Assembly (NCBI RefSeq): GCF_032193765.1
Contig: NZ_JAVBIJ010000001.1
Coordinates: forward strand, 1,364,001 to 1,428,000
DNA from: Rhodoferax potami
GTDB taxonomy: Bacteria > Pseudomonadota > Gammaproteobacteria > Burkholderiales > Burkholderiaceae_C
Length of the DNA stretch: 64,000 nucleotides
Reading direction: 5' to 3'
The translations under genes and the position numbers were made by a program. Within the stretch, counting starts at the first letter, position 1. The number at the start of each line of letters is the position of its first letter. Under the pieces are notes generated by a model. The model was not told the DNA's origin. It saw nothing but the letters and a program-made list of their open reading frames with translations, and ran no database searches. Positions 27,995-36,297 of the stretch are shown piece by piece.

Positions 27995-29149
27995 ATGCGT
28001 CTCTTGCGCAAAGCGGCACTCTGTCTGGCCGCAAGCGCCGGTCTGTGGGCAGGCCTTGCGGCTGCACAAACCGAATCGTTGCGCACCGAGACCGTGGCTA
28101 CTGGCTTGGAGCATCCATGGGCCCTGGCGTTTCTGCCCGAGGGCGGCTTTCTGGTTACCGAACGGCCGGGGCGCTTGCGCGTGGTGAGCGCGAAAGGCCA
28201 GGTCAGCCCACCGGTGGGCGGCCTCCCGGCCATCGATGCCCGCGGTCAGGGCGGCCTGCTCGATCTGGTGCTGGACAGTGCATTTGCCAGCAATCGCCAG
28301 CTCTATTTTTGTTACGCCGAGCCGGGCGAATCCGGCAACAGCACCGCCATGGCGCGTGCCACACTCAGCCCGGACAACACTCGCCTGCTGGACCTGAAGG
28401 TCTTGTTCAGCCAGAAACCCAAGTTCAGCAGCAGCGCGCACTTCGGGTGCCGCATCACCGAGGGACAGCGCGATGGCAAACCCGACGGCATCCTGTACCT
28501 GGCCCTCGGCGAACGCTTCAGCAAAAAAGACGACGCCCAGACCCTGAACAACCACCATGGCAAGGTGATTCGCATCCGCAAAGACGGCACCGTGCCTGCA
28601 GACAACCCTTTTGCCACCACCGCTGCGCGCGCCAACGGAGCACTGCCTGAAATCTGGAGCCTGGGCCACCGCAATCCCCAAGGCATGGTGCAAGCACCCG
28701 ATGGCACCTTGTGGGAACTCGAGCATGGCCCCCAGGGCGGCGACGAAATCAACAAAGTCCAACGCGGGCGCAACTACGGCTGGCCCCTGATTACCTATGG
28801 CGAAAACTATGGGGGCGGAAAAATCGGCGCTGGCATCACCACACAGCCCGGGCTGGAGCAACCGGAGCATTACTGGACACCGTCCATCGCCCCCTCTGGC
28901 ATGACCTTTGTGAGTAGCCAGCGCTACGGCCCCGGTTGGCACGGTAGCCTGGTGGTCGGCTCCCTTAAATTCGGCTACTTGGCCCGACTCGAACTCAGCG
29001 AGCCCTTTGGCGGCCGGGTGGTGCGCGAAACAGCCTATTTGCAAGACCTGAAAGAACGGGTACGCGATGTGCGCCAAGGCCCTGACGGCTGGCTCTATCT
29101 GCTGACCGACGCCTCGCGCGGGCGCTTGCTGCGAGTCCTGCCGCGCTAA
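27995..29149 (+). CDS. secreted PQQ-dependent sugar dehydrogenase (Asd/YliI type)
   Basis: Periplasmic soluble aldose dehydrogenase of the six-bladed beta-propeller family that oxidises sugars with pyrroloquinoline quinone. The ATG at 27995 gives a clear signal peptide (MRLLRKAALCLAASAGLWAG, cleavage near AAA/QTE). The mature part shows GLEHPWALAFLPEGGFLVTE and later HRNPQGMVQAPDGTLWELEH, HGPQGGDEINKVQRGRNYGW and WTPSIAPSGMTF, typical of this family. Upstream in-frame ATGs at 27959 and 27974 are alternatives, but 27959 sits on the edge of a repeat. No PQQ synthesis genes are visible. Confidence 0.87.
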   Translation: MRLLRKAALCLAASAGLWAGLAAAQTESLRTETVATGLEHPWALAFLPEGGFLVTERPGRLRVVSAKGQVSPPVGGLPAIDARGQGGLLDLVLDSAFASNRQLYFCYAEPGESGNSTAMARATLSPDNTRLLDLKVLFSQKPKFSSSAHFGCRITEGQRDGKPDGILYLALGERFSKKDDAQTLNNHHGKVIRIRKDGTVPADNPFATTAARANGALPEIWSLGHRNPQGMVQAPDGTLWELEHGPQGGDEINKVQRGRNYGWPLITYGENYGGGKIGAGITTQPGLEQPEHYWTPSIAPSGMTFVSSQRYGPGWHGSLVVGSLKFGYLARLELSEPFGGRVVRETAYLQDLKERVRDVRQGPDGWLYLLTDASRGRLLRVLPR

Positions 29150-29227
29150 GCCACTGCGGCAAGCCTGGCACCTTCACCGGCTTGTCATCTGGTGTGGTTG
29201 TAATGCGGCCTTCGTTGGAGAAGGACC

Positions 29228-29797
29228 ATGCAACTACTCAAAACCGACAAAGCGCGGACAGAATTGCAAATCGGGAATCGCACGCTCGGACAGCGTGAAC
29301 GGGCGATGTTGATCCTCGCGGACGGCCGCAATACGGTCGAAACCATCAACCACCTGTTCCACGGCGATGCGATGCGCCTGGCCACCCACCTGATGCAAAG
29401 TGGCTATCTGGTGCCGCAGGATGAACCTGCATCAGCAGTCAGAGCGCCTCGCGCCACCCCCAAAAGCGCGCCTGCACCGGCGCCTGCTCCACACCCAGTC
29501 GCACCGCAGGTGCTGACCGAGGTTGTCACGGCCCCATCGTCTGCGGATAGTTTCGAGGGCAAGCGGTCGCTAGCCACCACGCGGATGTTCTTGTTCGACA
29601 TCTGTGAACGCATGTTTGTGCGGCGTGACCCTGCACGTGTCGAAGCATTCCGCGAGGCGCTCCGAAACGCCAAGGACCGAGACACCATGCTCGCTGCCGC
29701 ACGCGACATGATCAACGCGGTAGAAGAAATAGCAGGCCACGAACGGGCGGATTCCATCAGCGAACGCATCGCGATGTTGTTGCCCCCTGAAGGCTGA
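29228..29797 (+). CDS. hypothetical protein, two-part
   Basis: 189 residues, family not recognised. GGAGAAGG just before the ATG is a strong ribosome site, supporting a real gene. The N-terminal 65 residues (ELQIGNRTLGQRERAMLILA...) resemble a winged-helix-like unit with a SGYL ending. A Pro/Ala-rich linker (about 75-105) follows, then a helical C-terminal domain (RMFLFDICERMFVRRDPARV). No signal peptide or membrane segment. It converges on hrpA with a 26-base gap. Role unknown. Confidence 0.75.
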   Translation: MQLLKTDKARTELQIGNRTLGQRERAMLILADGRNTVETINHLFHGDAMRLATHLMQSGYLVPQDEPASAVRAPRATPKSAPAPAPAPHPVAPQVLTEVVTAPSSADSFEGKRSLATTRMFLFDICERMFVRRDPARVEAFREALRNAKDRDTMLAAARDMINAVEEIAGHERADSISERIAMLLPPEG

Positions 29798-29823
29798 CCC
29801 CTGGGGCGCTCACGCCCGCCTGC

Positions 29824-32800
29824 TTAGCTCCCCAGCTGTGCCCAGGCCTTGTCCAGGCGCTTCACACTCACCGGTTGGGGCGTGCGTAGCTCCTGGGCAA
29901 AGAAGCTGACCCGCAACTCTTCGAGCAACCAACGGAACTCTTGCATCCGCTCGTCCTGCACGCCTTTGCGTTCCGCCACCAAGCGCCAGTAGCGCTGCTC
30001 CTGCGGGCGCAATTCGGTCAACCGTGCGGTATCGCGGGCCGGATCGGCACGGTATTTCTCAAGGCGCAGGGTGATGGCCTTGAGGTAGCGTGCCAGATGT
30101 TGTAGGCGGTCCCACGGCGTGGCCTGCAAAAACCGCTTGGGGATAAGGCGGGTGATTTGCTGGGCCGCATCTGCCACCGCATCCGGGGCGTTTTTGGTGT
30201 CTTTGATTTTACGGGCGGCCGTTGCGTATTCCTGTAGCACCGTCCCCGCCAAGCGGGCCACTTCGTTGGCAATCAGGGTGAGGCGCCCCCGGCCTTCGTC
30301 GATCCGGCGCTTGAAAGCGAACTCATCGGTCGGCAAGGGGTCGAGCAAAAATGCGCGGTCCAGGGCCACGGCAATGATTTGTTCGCGCAACTCTTCTACG
30401 GTGCCGCCGGTGGCAGATTTGCCGCCCTCCAAGGTGCCGACCTGCATGAAGGCCACCGCCATTTTTTGCAGGTCGGGGATGTTTTTCTCGAGGTATTTGA
30501 GAGCGTCTTTGATTTGCAACGCAAAGAGGCGTCGCAAACCGGCACGGTGTTTGGCGGCGGCCACTTCGGGTTCGTCGAACACTTCCACGGTCACCGCTTC
30601 GCCTGCGTCGATGAGTGCAGGGAAGCCGATGAGTGTCTGGCCGCCTTTGCGGATTTCCAGCAGCTCGGGCAGCTCGCCGAAGGTCCAGGCGGTGAAGCGG
30701 CCGTCGAGGATGCTGGGGGCAGCTTTCTTGGATGGATTGCCATTTGCTACGTTTTTTGTAGCTTGTAGCGCAGAGCTGGCGTGCGCTGGGCGCTGATTTG
30801 ACCGGGCGCTCTGCTCCGTGTCCCCCGCCCGCTTTGCGGGCTCCTCCTTGACCTGCGCAGAACGCCCGGTCAAACCAGCTCCTGGCGATGAGCTACTTTC
30901 TTGACTTGCCGACTGGTTTTGGGCCAGCTTTAAGCTGGCCAGTGCTTGGAATGCGCCGCGGGCTTGGCTGCCTAGCTCCGCCTTCAACGCACCCAGGTTG
31001 CGTCCATGGCCGAGTTGGCGGCCATGTTCGTCCACTACGCGGAAGTTCATGAAGAAGTGCGGGCTGAGCATGTCGACTTTGATGTCGGCTTTGACAATGT
31101 CCAGCGAGGTTGCGTCTCGCACCAGCTTGAGCACGGCTTCCACCAGCCCGCCGGTGCCGAATTTTTCGGGGGCGTTCAAGGCTTCGGCGAACTTGGCGGC
31201 GGTGTCGGGCAGCGGCACCAGGCGACTGCGCGGCCGCTGGTGCAGGGTTTTGAGCAAGGCCTGCACTTTGTCCTTGAGCATGCCGGGCACCAGCCATTCG
31301 CAGCGCTCATCATTCACCTGGTTCAGCACAAACAGGGGCACGGTCACGGTCAGTCCGTCTCTAGCGTCACCGGGTTGGTGCAGGTAGGTCGCTGCGCAAT
31401 CGACACCGCCCAAGCGGATGGTTTTGGGGAAGGACGCGGTGGTAATGCCTGCCGCCTCGTGGCGCATCAGCTCCTCGCGGGTGAGTTTGAGCAGCTCGGG
31501 CTGCTTCTTCACCTCTTCGCGGTACCAGCGCTCGAAGCTGTAGCCGCTGCACACGTCGGCAGGCAGCTGCTGGTCGTAGAAGGCGTAAATCAGTTCGTCG
31601 TCCACCAGCACGTCTTGGCGGCGGGCCTTGTGCTCCAGCTCTTCGACCTGCTTGATGAGCTTGTGGTTCGCGGCCAGGAAGGGCAAGGTGGTTTCCCACT
31701 CTTTGCCGACCAGGGCTTCACGGATGAAGATTTCGCGCGCACCGGTCACGTCGACCCGGCCGTAGTTCACTTTGCGGCCGCTGTAGACCACGATGCCATA
31801 CAACGTGGCGCGCTCCAGTGCCACAACCTCGGCGGCTTTCTTTTCCCAGTGCGGGTCCAGCAGCTGTTTCTTGAGCAAATGGCCGCCCACTTGCTCCAGC
31901 CAGTGGGGTTCGATGGCGGCAATGCCTCGGCCGAACAAGCGGGTGGTTTCCACCAACTCCGAGGCAACGATCCATTTGCCCGGTTTTTTGGTCAGGTGGG
32001 CGCCGGGGTGGGCAAAAAACTTGATGCTGCGGGCACCCAGGTATTCGCCGTTTTGCCCTTCTTCGAGCTTGCAGCCGATGTTGCCCAGCAGGCCTGAGAG
32101 CATGGACAGGTGCAACTGCTCGTAGCTCGCGGGCTGGGTATTCAGGCGCCATTTGTGCTCAGCCACCACGGTGTGGAGCTGGCTGTAGATGTCTTTCCAC
32201 TCGCGCACGCGGCGGATGTTGACGAAGTTCTGGCGCAGGAGTTGTTCGTATTGGCGGTTGGTGAGTTTGTGGGTGGCTGCTGGAGTCTGGAGTTGGGACA
32301 TCCGGGCGCTCTGCTCCGTGTCCCCCGCCCGCTTTGCGGGCTCCTCCTTGACCTGCGCAGAACGCCCGGACGCCCCAACTCCCGCGTTTGCAGGTGCAGC
32401 ACCACCGCGCGCATCGTGAATCCACTTCCACAGCTTCAGGTAGCCGGTGAACTCGCTCTTCTCATCGTCAAACTTTTGGTGGGCGGTGTCCGCCTGCTGC
32501 TGAGCCTCCATGGGCCGGTCGCGGACATCCTGCACGCTCAGGGCGCTGGCGATGACCAGTGCCTCGTCGAGCGCTTCACGGCTGCGGGCTTCCAGCAGCA
32601 TGCGGCCGACGCGTGGGTCCAGCGGCAACCGGCTGAGCTCTTGGCCCAAGGGCGTGAGTTCGTTGGCCTCGTCGACCGCGCCCAGCTCGTTGAGCAGTTG
32701 GTAGCCGTCTGCGATGGCCCGGCCAGTGGGCCGCTCCAGAAACGGGAAGTCTTCCACGATACCGAGGTGGAGCGACTTCATCCGCAGAATCACGCCTGCC

Positions 32801-33981
32801 AGCGAGCTGCGCAGAATTTCCGGGGTGGTGAAGCGCTCGCGGCCGGCAAAGTCTTTTTCATCGTAGAGCCGGATGCAAATGCCGTTGGCAACCCGTCCGC
32901 ATCGGCCGGCCCGCTGGTTGGCCGCTGCCTGGCTGACAGGCTCTACCAGCAACTGCTCTACCTTGCTACGAAAACTATAGCGCTTCACGCGCGCAGTGCC
33001 TGCGTCAATCACGTATCGGGTGCCTGGCACTGTGAGCGAGGTCTCGGCTACGTTGGTGGCCAGCACGATGCGCCGGCCCGTGTGGCCGTCGAAAATGCGG
33101 TCCTGCTCAGCCGGGCTCAGGCGGGCAAACAGGGGCAGCACTTCGGCGTTGCGCATCACCGGTTGGTGGCTCAGGTGTTTGCGCAGGTGGTCCGCCGCTT
33201 CGCGGATTTCGCGCTCGCCGGGCAAAAAGACGAGGATGTCGCCCTGGTTGTGCGGGTCGCGCCAGAGCTCGTCCACACCATCGGCAATCGCGTCGTTCAG
33301 GTCGTATTCGCGGCTTTCTTCAAACGGGCGGTAGCGCTGCTCCACCGGGAACATGCGCCCTGACACCATGATGACCGGCGCGGGGCCCTTGGCGGACTTG
33401 AAGTGATCCGCAAAGCGCTGTGCGTCGATCGTGGCCGAGGTGACGATGATTTTCAGGTCCGGGCGGCGCGGCAGGATCTGGCGCAAGTAGCCCAGCAAGA
33501 AGTCAATATTCAGCGAGCGCTCGTGCGCCTCATCAATGATGATCGTGTCGTACGCCTTCAGCAGCGGGTCGGTTTGCGTTTCGGCCAGCAAAATGCCGTC
33601 CGTCATCAGCTTGACCGACGCATCCTTGCCCAGCCGGTCGTTAAAACGCACCTTGTAGCCCACCACATCGCCCAAGGGCGTGTGCAGCTCTTCAGCAATC
33701 CGCTTGGCCACGCTGCTGGCCGCGATCCGGCGGGGCTGGGTGTGGCCGATGAGTTTGCCGCGCTCGCCTGCGGGATAGTTAAGTTTGCCGCGGCCCATGG
33801 CCAAGGCAATTTTGGGCAGCTGTGTGGTTTTGCCCGAGCCCGTTTCGCCGCAGACGATAACCACTTGGTGCGCCGCAATGGCATCCATGATTTCGTCGCG
33901 TTTGCCCGACACCGGGAGCGACTCTGGGAATTCGATTTTCAAGGTGCTGGCAGTCAAGGCGTGGTCTTCGTAGAGAATCAC
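29824..33981 (-). CDS. hrpA: ATP-dependent RNA helicase HrpA
   Basis: DEAH-box RNA helicase. E. coli HrpA rescues stalled ribosomes; 1385 residues here against about 1300 there. Walker A GETGSGKTTQ near residue 42, IIIDEAHERSLN near 150, SATIDAQRF near 183 and the C-terminal DUF3418 region are intact. The start is a GTG preceded by CAGGG. The extra length comes mainly from two low-complexity insertions at about 530-570 and 1025-1085. Each holds the same 19-residue core SAQVKEEPAKRAGDTEQSA, encoded by identical 68-bp DNA copies. The second insertion is fused to a copy of the other dispersed repeat. It is divergent from argA. Confidence 0.96.
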   Translation of the reverse strand: MILYEDHALTASTLKIEFPESLPVSGKRDEIMDAIAAHQVVIVCGETGSGKTTQLPKIALAMGRGKLNYPAGERGKLIGHTQPRRIAASSVAKRIAEELHTPLGDVVGYKVRFNDRLGKDASVKLMTDGILLAETQTDPLLKAYDTIIIDEAHERSLNIDFLLGYLRQILPRRPDLKIIVTSATIDAQRFADHFKSAKGPAPVIMVSGRMFPVEQRYRPFEESREYDLNDAIADGVDELWRDPHNQGDILVFLPGEREIREAADHLRKHLSHQPVMRNAEVLPLFARLSPAEQDRIFDGHTGRRIVLATNVAETSLTVPGTRYVIDAGTARVKRYSFRSKVEQLLVEPVSQAAANQRAGRCGRVANGICIRLYDEKDFAGRERFTTPEILRSSLAGVILRMKSLHLGIVEDFPFLERPTGRAIADGYQLLNELGAVDEANELTPLGQELSRLPLDPRVGRMLLEARSREALDEALVIASALSVQDVRDRPMEAQQQADTAHQKFDDEKSEFTGYLKLWKWIHDARGGAAPANAGVGASGRSAQVKEEPAKRAGDTEQSARMSQLQTPAATHKLTNRQYEQLLRQNFVNIRRVREWKDIYSQLHTVVAEHKWRLNTQPASYEQLHLSMLSGLLGNIGCKLEEGQNGEYLGARSIKFFAHPGAHLTKKPGKWIVASELVETTRLFGRGIAAIEPHWLEQVGGHLLKKQLLDPHWEKKAAEVVALERATLYGIVVYSGRKVNYGRVDVTGAREIFIREALVGKEWETTLPFLAANHKLIKQVEELEHKARRQDVLVDDELIYAFYDQQLPADVCSGYSFERWYREEVKKQPELLKLTREELMRHEAAGITTASFPKTIRLGGVDCAATYLHQPGDARDGLTVTVPLFVLNQVNDERCEWLVPGMLKDKVQALLKTLHQRPRSRLVPLPDTAAKFAEALNAPEKFGTGGLVEAVLKLVRDATSLDIVKADIKVDMLSPHFFMNFRVVDEHGRQLGHGRNLGALKAELGSQARGAFQALASLKLAQNQSASQESSSSPGAGLTGRSAQVKEEPAKRAGDTEQSARSNQRPAHASSALQATKNVANGNPSKKAAPSILDGRFTAWTFGELPELLEIRKGGQTLIGFPALIDAGEAVTVEVFDEPEVAAAKHRAGLRRLFALQIKDALKYLEKNIPDLQKMAVAFMQVGTLEGGKSATGGTVEELREQIIAVALDRAFLLDPLPTDEFAFKRRIDEGRGRLTLIANEVARLAGTVLQEYATAARKIKDTKNAPDAVADAAQQITRLIPKRFLQATPWDRLQHLARYLKAITLRLEKYRADPARDTARLTELRPQEQRYWRLVAERKGVQDERMQEFRWLLEELRVSFFAQELRTPQPVSVKRLDKAWAQLGS
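30746..30799 (+). repeat. dispersed GCTAC/GTAGC repeat in hrpA
   Basis: GCTACGTTTTTTGTAGC, then TTGTAGCGCAGAG, then GCGCTGGGCGCTGATTT. It has the same architecture as the intergenic copies, is antisense to hrpA, and ends 2 bases before the 68-bp palindromic insert. Confidence 0.7.
30802..30869. repeat. 68-bp palindromic in-frame insert, copy A, in hrpA
   Basis: Identical to 32302-32369. The ends CCGGGCGCTCTGC and GCAGAACGCCCGG are inverted repeats (12 of 13). The centre is CCCGCTTTGCGGG, a 5-bp hairpin. The flanks GCTGATTTGA (30792-30801) and TCAAACCAGC (30870-30879) are also complementary (9 of 10), extending the arm. Confidence 0.95.
32302..32369. repeat. 68-bp palindromic in-frame insert, copy B, in hrpA
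   Basis: Identical to copy A and exactly 1500 bp from it, so in the same frame. Its flanks GGAGTTGGGACAT (32289-32301) and ACGCCCCAACTCC (32370-32382) are complementary at 11 of 13 positions but differ entirely from the flanks of copy A. The mismatches would be G-U pairs in hrpA mRNA. Confidence 0.95.
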
Positions 33982-34028
33982 GGATTATCCCTGCCTTGAC
34001 AAACCCTTACCGGCCTACCCGCCCTTCA

Positions 34029-35375
34029 ATGACCTCTGTCTTCAACTTCACCTTCGTTCCCTGGTTCCGGTCCGTTGCGCCCTATATCCACAAGTTCCGC
34101 AACCAGACCTTTGTGGTGGGTATTGCAGGTGAAGCAATTGCTGCCGGCAAGCTGCACAACCTGGCGCAAGACCTGGCCATGATCCAGAGCATGGGCGTGA
34201 AAATTGTGCTGGTGCACGGCTTCCGGCCCCAGGTGAACGAGCAGCTCAAGGCCAAGGGCCACACGCCCAAATACAGCCATGGCATCCGCATCACCGATGA
34301 GGTGGCGCTGGATTGCGCCCAAGAGGCGGCCGGCCAACTGCGCTACGAGATTGAGGCGGCGTTCAGCCAAGGTCTGCCCAACACGCCCATGGCCGACTCC
34401 ACGGTGCGGGTGATTTCAGGCAACTTCATCACCGCGCGCCCGGTAGGCATCGTGGACGGGGTGGACTTTCAGCATAGCGGGCTGGTGCGCAAGGTGGATA
34501 TCGCAGGCATCACCAAAACGCTCGACATGGGTGCCATGGTGCTGCTCTCGCCCTTCGGCTTTTCGCCCACCGGCGAGGCGTTCAACCTCGCCATGGAAGA
34601 GGTGGCAACCAGTGTGGCCACCGCGCTGCAGGCCGACAAATTGATTTTTCTGACCGAGGTGCCCGGCATCCGCATGGATCCGGAGCTGCCCGCCAGCGAA
34701 GACAATCCGATTGACACCGAGCTCCCCCTGGCCGCAGCAGAAAAACTGCTCAAGGCCCTGCCCGCCGCCAACCAGCCTACCGATGTCGCCTTTTACCTGC
34801 AGCACTGTGTGAAGGCTTGCAAATCGGGCGTGGAACGCAGCCACATCATTCCGTTTGCTGTGGATGGCGCCATCCTGCTGGAGGTGTATGTGCACGACGG
34901 CATTGGAACCATGGTGGTGGACGAGAAGCTGGAAAGTCTGCGCGAGGCCACCGAGGAAGATGTGGGCGGCATTTTGCAGCTGATTGAACCCTTTGAGCGC
35001 GATGGCACGCTGGTCAAACGCAGCCGCACTGAGATCGAGCGCGATGCGGGCAACTACACCATCATTGAGCACGACGGTGTGATTTTTGCATGCGCGGCAC
35101 TCTACCCCTATCCCGAAGCCAAGACCGCTGAAATGGCGGCGGTCACCGTGTCACCGGAAGTGCAAGGCCAAGGGGATGGTGAGCGCATCTTGAAACGCAT
35201 TGAGCAGCGCGCCAAAGCGGCGGGGCTCGACAGTATTTTTGTGCTGACCACCCGCACCATGCATTGGTTTATCAAGCGCGGTTTTGCGCAAGTAGACCCC
35301 GAGTGGTTGCCCGAGGCCCGCAAGCGCAAATACAACTGGGACCGTAAGAGTCAGGTCTTGGTCAAGCGGCTTTAA
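34029..35375 (+). CDS. argA: amino-acid N-acetyltransferase ArgA
   Basis: First enzyme of arginine synthesis, making N-acetylglutamate. I chose the ATG at 34029 (MTSVFNFTFVPWFRSVAPYI), giving 448 residues; an in-frame start at 33996 is possible. N-terminal amino-acid-kinase-like domain (FVVGIAGEAIAAGK, KIVLVHGFRPQVNEQL), normally the site of arginine feedback, then a C-terminal GNAT domain with the acetyl-CoA loop in VSPEVQGQGDGERILKRI. It is divergent from hrpA (47-base spacer) and overlaps the convergent dsbB end by 14 bases. Confidence 0.95.
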   Translation: MTSVFNFTFVPWFRSVAPYIHKFRNQTFVVGIAGEAIAAGKLHNLAQDLAMIQSMGVKIVLVHGFRPQVNEQLKAKGHTPKYSHGIRITDEVALDCAQEAAGQLRYEIEAAFSQGLPNTPMADSTVRVISGNFITARPVGIVDGVDFQHSGLVRKVDIAGITKTLDMGAMVLLSPFGFSPTGEAFNLAMEEVATSVATALQADKLIFLTEVPGIRMDPELPASEDNPIDTELPLAAAEKLLKALPAANQPTDVAFYLQHCVKACKSGVERSHIIPFAVDGAILLEVYVHDGIGTMVVDEKLESLREATEEDVGGILQLIEPFERDGTLVKRSRTEIERDAGNYTIIEHDGVIFACAALYPYPEAKTAEMAAVTVSPEVQGQGDGERILKRIEQRAKAAGLDSIFVLTTRTMHWFIKRGFAQVDPEWLPEARKRKYNWDRKSQVLVKRL

Positions 35376-35853
35376 GCCGGCGCCAGGTCATCAGACCGCC
35401 AAATACCGCAAAGGCACTGAAGCAAATAAACGACCAGTTGGCGATGGTGCCACCCAGGAATGTCCAGTCGATCTTGCTGCAGTCGCCACCGCCGCGGAAG
35501 ATCATGGGCAATGCGCGCTTGAGGGGGAAGGTTTCAATCATCCCGTAGAGATCGCGCCCGCAGGACACCACCTCGGGCGGGTACCACTGCAGCCAGCTCT
35601 GGCGCGCGGCCACATAGGCGCCGGCCACTGCAAACACCACGAGCAATACAGAACCGGCCACTTGCAAGCCTTTTCGGCCGCTAGCCGCCGCCAACGCTGC
35701 GCAGATAGCTACCAAAATGAGAGCATAGCGCTGAACAATGCACATCGGGCACGGCTCCAGGCCCACCACATGCTGCAGGTACATGCCAAACGCCAACATC
35801 GCGGTGCAGGCGAGGAAGACCGCACTGAACACACGACGCGGCGCCTTATCCAT
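35362..35853 (-). CDS. dsbB: disulfide bond formation protein DsbB
   Basis: Inner-membrane protein that reoxidises DsbA and passes electrons to quinones. The ATG at 35853 (MDKAPRRVFSAVFLACTAML) is preferred over a TTG seven codons earlier; 163 residues. Four membrane helices. The first redox pair is in EPCPMCIVQR (near residues 34-37); the second pair lies in the periplasmic loop (VSCGRDLY and GGGDCSKIDW). dsbA is not in the window. Confidence 0.93.
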   Translation of the reverse strand: MDKAPRRVFSAVFLACTAMLAFGMYLQHVVGLEPCPMCIVQRYALILVAICAALAAASGRKGLQVAGSVLLVVFAVAGAYVAARQSWLQWYPPEVVSCGRDLYGMIETFPLKRALPMIFRGGGDCSKIDWTFLGGTIANWSFICFSAFAVFGGLMTWRRLKAA

Positions 35854-36024
35854 CCAGCTAAAAACCAAATTCAAAATCTATCCCTCATTGAGTTGCACAG
35901 CGGCGCAGCGCCGTGGTGGGTTGATGCGCTTAGCGCGACCGAAGTTCCCTGAACCGCAAAGGTCAGGCCAAAGCGAATAAGATGCGGCCTTTCGTTTTTA
36001 CACCATCGACTAAGAGGTTTTCCC

Positions 36025-36297
36025 ATGGCACGCACCGTTAACTGTATCAAGCTGGGCAAAGAGGCTGAAGGCCTGGATTTCGCGCCCTACCCCGGTGAAT
36101 TGGGCAAACGCATCTGGGAAGGCGTCAGCAAAGAGGCGTGGGCTGCCTGGCTCAAGCACCAAACCATGCTGGTCAACGAAAACCGCCTGAACCTGGCCGA
36201 CGCCCGGGCTCGCCAGTACTTGGCCCGCCAGATGGAAAACCATTTCTTCGGCGACGGTGCAGACGCAGCGCAAGGCTACGTTCCCCCCAGCGCCTGA
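36025..36297 (+). CDS. yggX: Fe(2+)-trafficking protein YggX
   Basis: Small cytosolic protein of 90 residues that protects Fe-S enzymes from oxidation. [19 protein letters not shown] at the N-terminus holds the conserved single cysteine (C7), and the central [20 protein letters not shown] is the family signature. TAAGAGG lies 9 bases before the ATG. It is followed by mnmC, whose longest frame overlaps it by 41 bases. Confidence 0.95.
   Translation: MARTVNCIKLGKEAEGLDFAPYPGELGKRIWEGVSKEAWAAWLKHQTMLVNENRLNLADARARQYLARQMENHFFGDGADAAQGYVPPSA

Noticed and set aside
32964..32985. Repeat-like GCTACGAAAACTATAGC in hrpA
   Set aside because: Encodes RYSFRSK in the conserved helicase segment; the outer blocks of the repeat are missing, so it is probably chance.
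35705..35750. Repeat-like AGCTACC...GCATAGC stretch in dsbB
   Set aside because: Encodes the conserved CPMCIVQRYALI motif, so similarity to the dispersed repeat is probably fortuitous.
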